The notes under the pieces: generated by a model
Told to the model about the DNA's origin: nothing
Database searches by the model: none
What the model saw: the letters and a program-made list of their open reading frames with translations, nothing else
Program-made: the position numbers and the translations under genes
In this document: piece by piece, positions 62,109 through 64,000 of the stretch
How positions within the stretch are numbered: the first letter of the stretch is position 1
Layout of the letters: each line of letters begins with the position of its first letter
Source: Pelagerythrobacter marinus
GTDB taxonomy: Bacteria > Pseudomonadota > Alphaproteobacteria > Sphingomonadales > Sphingomonadaceae
DNA length: 64,000 bases
Direction of reading: 5' to 3'
Assembly (NCBI RefSeq): GCF_009827515.1
Contig: NZ_WTYO01000001.1
Coordinates: forward strand, 229,501-293,500

Positions 62109-62840
62109 ATGGCTGTCGATCCTCCCGCGTGGCATCCCTATTGCGGCGTTGCGCCGCTGCCCGATGCGTGGTGGGAAAGCTGGAATCCCGATCCGCTGCT
62201 GATGGGCGTGCTGGCGCTGCTCGCCGGTGCCTGGTGGCACCGCCATGGCCGCGACCCGGCCCGGCGCGTTCCGGCCATTGCCGCGGGCGCGGTCGTGCTC
62301 TTGCTGTTCGTCTCGCCGCTCTGCGCTTTGGGCTCCGCGCTGTTCACCGCGCGGGTCGTGCACCATGTCCTGCTTGCGACCCTGCTCGCCCCGCTCCTCG
62401 TCGCCGCGTTCGACGTGCGCCGGGTGCCCGGGTCGCTCGCGGCCTGGACCGCGGTGCAGGCGCTGGTCTTCTGGGCCTGGCACTTGCCCGCCGCCTATTC
62501 CGCGGCGCTTTCGAGCGACGGCGTCTTCTGGGCCATGCAGCTTTCGATCACCGCCAGCGCGGCCCTGTGGTGGGCGCGGGTCCTCCGGGCGGAAGCCGGC
62601 GCCGCCGTGCTGTCGCTGCTGGCAACGATGGTGCAGATGGGCCTGCTCGGCGCGATCCTGACATTCGCCGGCCGCGCCTATTACGCGCCCCACTGGCTGA
62701 CGACGCAACCCTGGGGCCTTTCGCCGATGGAGGACCAGCAGATCGCCGGGATCATCATGTGGGCGCCTGCCTCCGCCGTCTATCTGCTCTGCGCGCTGGC
62801 CATCCTGCACCGTTCCTTCACCGCAGAGCCGGCCCGGTGA
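62109..62840 (+). CDS. CtaG (Caa3-type) cytochrome c oxidase assembly-like membrane protein
   Basis: The 243-residue protein has about seven membrane segments. It shows the family's conserved His/Trp positions: WNPDPLLMGVLALLAGAWWHRHG, SPLCALGSALFTARVVHHVLLATLLAPLL (in part), WAWHLPAAYSAAL and LSPMEDQQIAGIIMWAP. This matches the bacterial Caa3_CtaG family linked to oxidase assembly or copper delivery. The ATG at 62109 (MAVDPPAWHPYCG) was chosen over longer frames with no membrane logic. It overlaps the cytochrome b561 gene by four bases. Confidence 0.85.
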   Translation: MAVDPPAWHPYCGVAPLPDAWWESWNPDPLLMGVLALLAGAWWHRHGRDPARRVPAIAAGAVVLLLFVSPLCALGSALFTARVVHHVLLATLLAPLLVAAFDVRRVPGSLAAWTAVQALVFWAWHLPAAYSAALSSDGVFWAMQLSITASAALWWARVLRAEAGAAVLSLLATMVQMGLLGAILTFAGRAYYAPHWLTTQPWGLSPMEDQQIAGIIMWAPASAVYLLCALAILHRSFTAEPAR

Positions 62841-63508
62841 TCGAGGCGCTGCGCGACTGGGCGGAACGGTATCGCAGCCGCGGCAAGTACACGCCCGTGG
62901 GGGTCGCCTTTCACTGGATCATGGCCGCGGTCGTCCTCTACCAGCTGTTCACCGGCTGGATGATGCAGCGCAACCTCGTCGGGGCGGAGAAGCTGGAAGC
63001 CTATGCCGATCACAGCCAGATCGGCCTCACGCTGCTGCTGTTCGGCGCGCTGCGCCTCGCCTGGCGACTGATGGTGCCGGGGCCGATCAACGACGCGGAC
63101 GAGCCCGGCTGGCGGTCCGACACGGCGCACGCGATCCACGCGGCCTTCTATGCCCTGTTCGTGATCGTGCCGCTGTCGGGGTGGATCATGTGGTCGGCGA
63201 TCCAGCCGGCGCGGCCGCTATACCTCGCCGCGCTGATACCGGTGCCCGCGATGCCTTTCCACACGCTCAGCGTCGAATGGCAATATCGCCTGCTCGACAT
63301 CGCGGAGGACGTCCACGTGATCGGGATCGTCGCGCTGACCCTGCTCGTCCCGGCCCATGCCGCCGCCGCGATCAAGCACCATTTCTGGGACCGGGACGAT
63401 GTGTTCGAGGGCATGCTGCCCGAAGTCCCGGACGATTTCGGCCACCCGTCAGGCGCGCGCTATAGTCCGAGAGAGCAGCCATCTCGCTCTCGTCCAGACG
63501 CCGACTGA
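62837..63508 (+). CDS. Cytochrome b561-family membrane protein
   Basis: The 223-residue four-helix protein has RYTPVG-type opening (GKYTPVGVAFHWIMAAVVLYQ), HSQIGLTLLLFGALRLAWRL, HAIHAAFYALFVIVPLSGWIMWS and DVHVIGIVALTLLVPAHAAAAIKHHFWDRDDV. The paired His residues on helices 1, 2/3 and 4 would ligate two haems b. It moves electrons between quinol and periplasmic partners. The GTG at 62837 overlaps the CtaG-like stop. Its last ~45 codons overlap the convergent cytochrome c gene. Confidence 0.9.
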   Translation: MIEALRDWAERYRSRGKYTPVGVAFHWIMAAVVLYQLFTGWMMQRNLVGAEKLEAYADHSQIGLTLLLFGALRLAWRLMVPGPINDADEPGWRSDTAHAIHAAFYALFVIVPLSGWIMWSAIQPARPLYLAALIPVPAMPFHTLSVEWQYRLLDIAEDVHVIGIVALTLLVPAHAAAAIKHHFWDRDDVFEGMLPEVPDDFGHPSGARYSPREQPSRSRPDAD

Positions 63509-64000
63509 TCGCGGTCATCACCCCCTGCGGGTCGCCGTAGCGCTTGCCGTCGCGCCAGTGGCGGAGCTGCCGTTCGAGATAGCGGGCCGGCTGGCCGGCA
63601 AGCGGCGGGTTGCCGTGGCCCCGGCCGCGGCCGTCGTCGCCGTGGCAGCTGGCGCAGGAAGGCAGGCCGCGCGCCGGGTCGCCCCGGTGGTAGAGCGCGA
63701 CGATCGGCGGCGCACAGGCGGCCGCGGGGGCCGGGTCGGCCGCGTCCGCGCTCTCCGCCCCCGGCGGAGGCAGGGCCGCGTAGTATTCGCCGAGCATGAC
63801 GCGGGCATCGTTGTCGAGGCTGCCAGCGATCCACTGCATGTGCGGATCGCGCCGCAGGCCCGCGTCGTAAAACTCCAGTTGCCGGACGATATAGCCGGCG
63901 TCGAGCCCGGCGAGCCGGGGCGTCAGCGCGCCGTCGCCCCCGCCGTCGAGGCCGTGGCAGGTCACGCAGGCCCCGGCCGGTCCGGCCGCTCCGCCGCTCA
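63372..64000 (-). CDS. Dihaem cytochrome c (c4-like), 5' end beyond window
   Basis: The visible ~209 residues enter from the right edge with a first haem motif CVTCHG and a second CASCHG, spaced about 105 residues apart, each followed by the LAG-Q-x-YIVRQLEFY / LAGQPARYLERQLRHW pattern of c4-type dihaem cytochromes. DPHMQWIAGSL and GDPQGVMTAISRRL supply the Met ligands. The natural family end is near LSDYSARL; about 25 further residues antisense to the cytochrome b561 tail may be an unusual extension. It is periplasmic and a likely redox partner of b561 or an oxidase. Confidence 0.88.
   Translation of the reverse strand, partial: SGGAAGPAGACVTCHGLDGGGDGALTPRLAGLDAGYIVRQLEFYDAGLRRDPHMQWIAGSLDNDARVMLGEYYAALPPPGAESADAADPAPAAACAPPIVALYHRGDPARGLPSCASCHGDDGRGRGHGNPPLAGQPARYLERQLRHWRDGKRYGDPQGVMTAISRRLDESEMAALSDYSARLTGGRNRPGLRAACPRTHRPGPRNGA

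Overview
The window is high-GC DNA, densely packed and with strong G/C third-position bias. It looks chromosomal and alphaproteobacterial, most likely from Sphingomonadales (Erythrobacteraceae/Sphingomonadaceae-like). The evidence is an imuA-imuB-dnaE2 mutasome behind a GAAC-N7-GAAC LexA box, several TonB receptors next to catabolic genes, a BapA-like adhesin with its own type I secretion system, and an ECF41 sigma factor. I saw no rRNA, tRNA, CRISPR array, insertion sequence or phage gene.

Layout. 1-5.4 kb: the start of an S9-type peptidase, a 5'-truncated filamentous-haemagglutinin remnant, an MscS channel and a MarR regulator. 5.4-17.6 kb (minus strand): a type I secretion operon made of a BapA-like adhesin with a 432-residue Asp-Ala tract, a TolC-like outer-membrane factor interrupted by an in-frame TAG, a LapB-type ABC transporter, a LapC/HlyD-type adaptor, and an unusual fusion of an alpha/alpha-barrel-like region to a Mur ligase. 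17.9-23.3 kb: the SOS mutasome operon.

23.3-54.2 kb is one large accessory catabolic island. It holds two Baeyer-Villiger-type monooxygenases, a ThDP enzyme, E1 alpha and beta subunits with a free-standing lipoyl domain, two acyl-CoA dehydrogenases (one short), an HMG-CoA-lyase-like enzyme, two CaiB/BaiF proteins (one resembling 2-methylfumaryl-CoA isomerase), an APH-type kinase, an acyl-CoA ligase, an enoyl-CoA hydratase, four SDRs, two NTF2-like proteins, two MFS carriers and two TonB receptors. Eight copies of a palindrome close to ATTGCATGCAAT, plus one degenerate copy, lie in the promoter regions of its transcription units and were not found elsewhere in the window. The only dedicated regulator in the island, a GntR/FCD protein, is the obvious candidate to bind them. 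The gene set fits uptake of a hydrophobic cyclic or branched ketone, oxygen insertion next to the carbonyl, ring opening, CoA activation, and beta-oxidation-like shortening that passes through branched hydroxyacyl-CoA or C5-dicarboxyl-CoA intermediates. The substrate is unknown.

54.2-64 kb: a membrane GGDEF protein, an outer-membrane barrel, an ECF41 sigma factor with its carboxymuconolactone-decarboxylase partner behind a textbook ECF41 promoter, and a second ECF sigma/anti-sigma pair. Four promoters here share GGATTAA-N15-CGTTTC-like elements at identical spacing, defining a local regulon: sigma/anti-sigma, a secreted subtilase, a Gly/Ser-rich PRC-barrel-like protein and a small periplasmic protein. 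The window ends with a CtaG-like protein, a cytochrome b561 and a partial dihaem cytochrome c.
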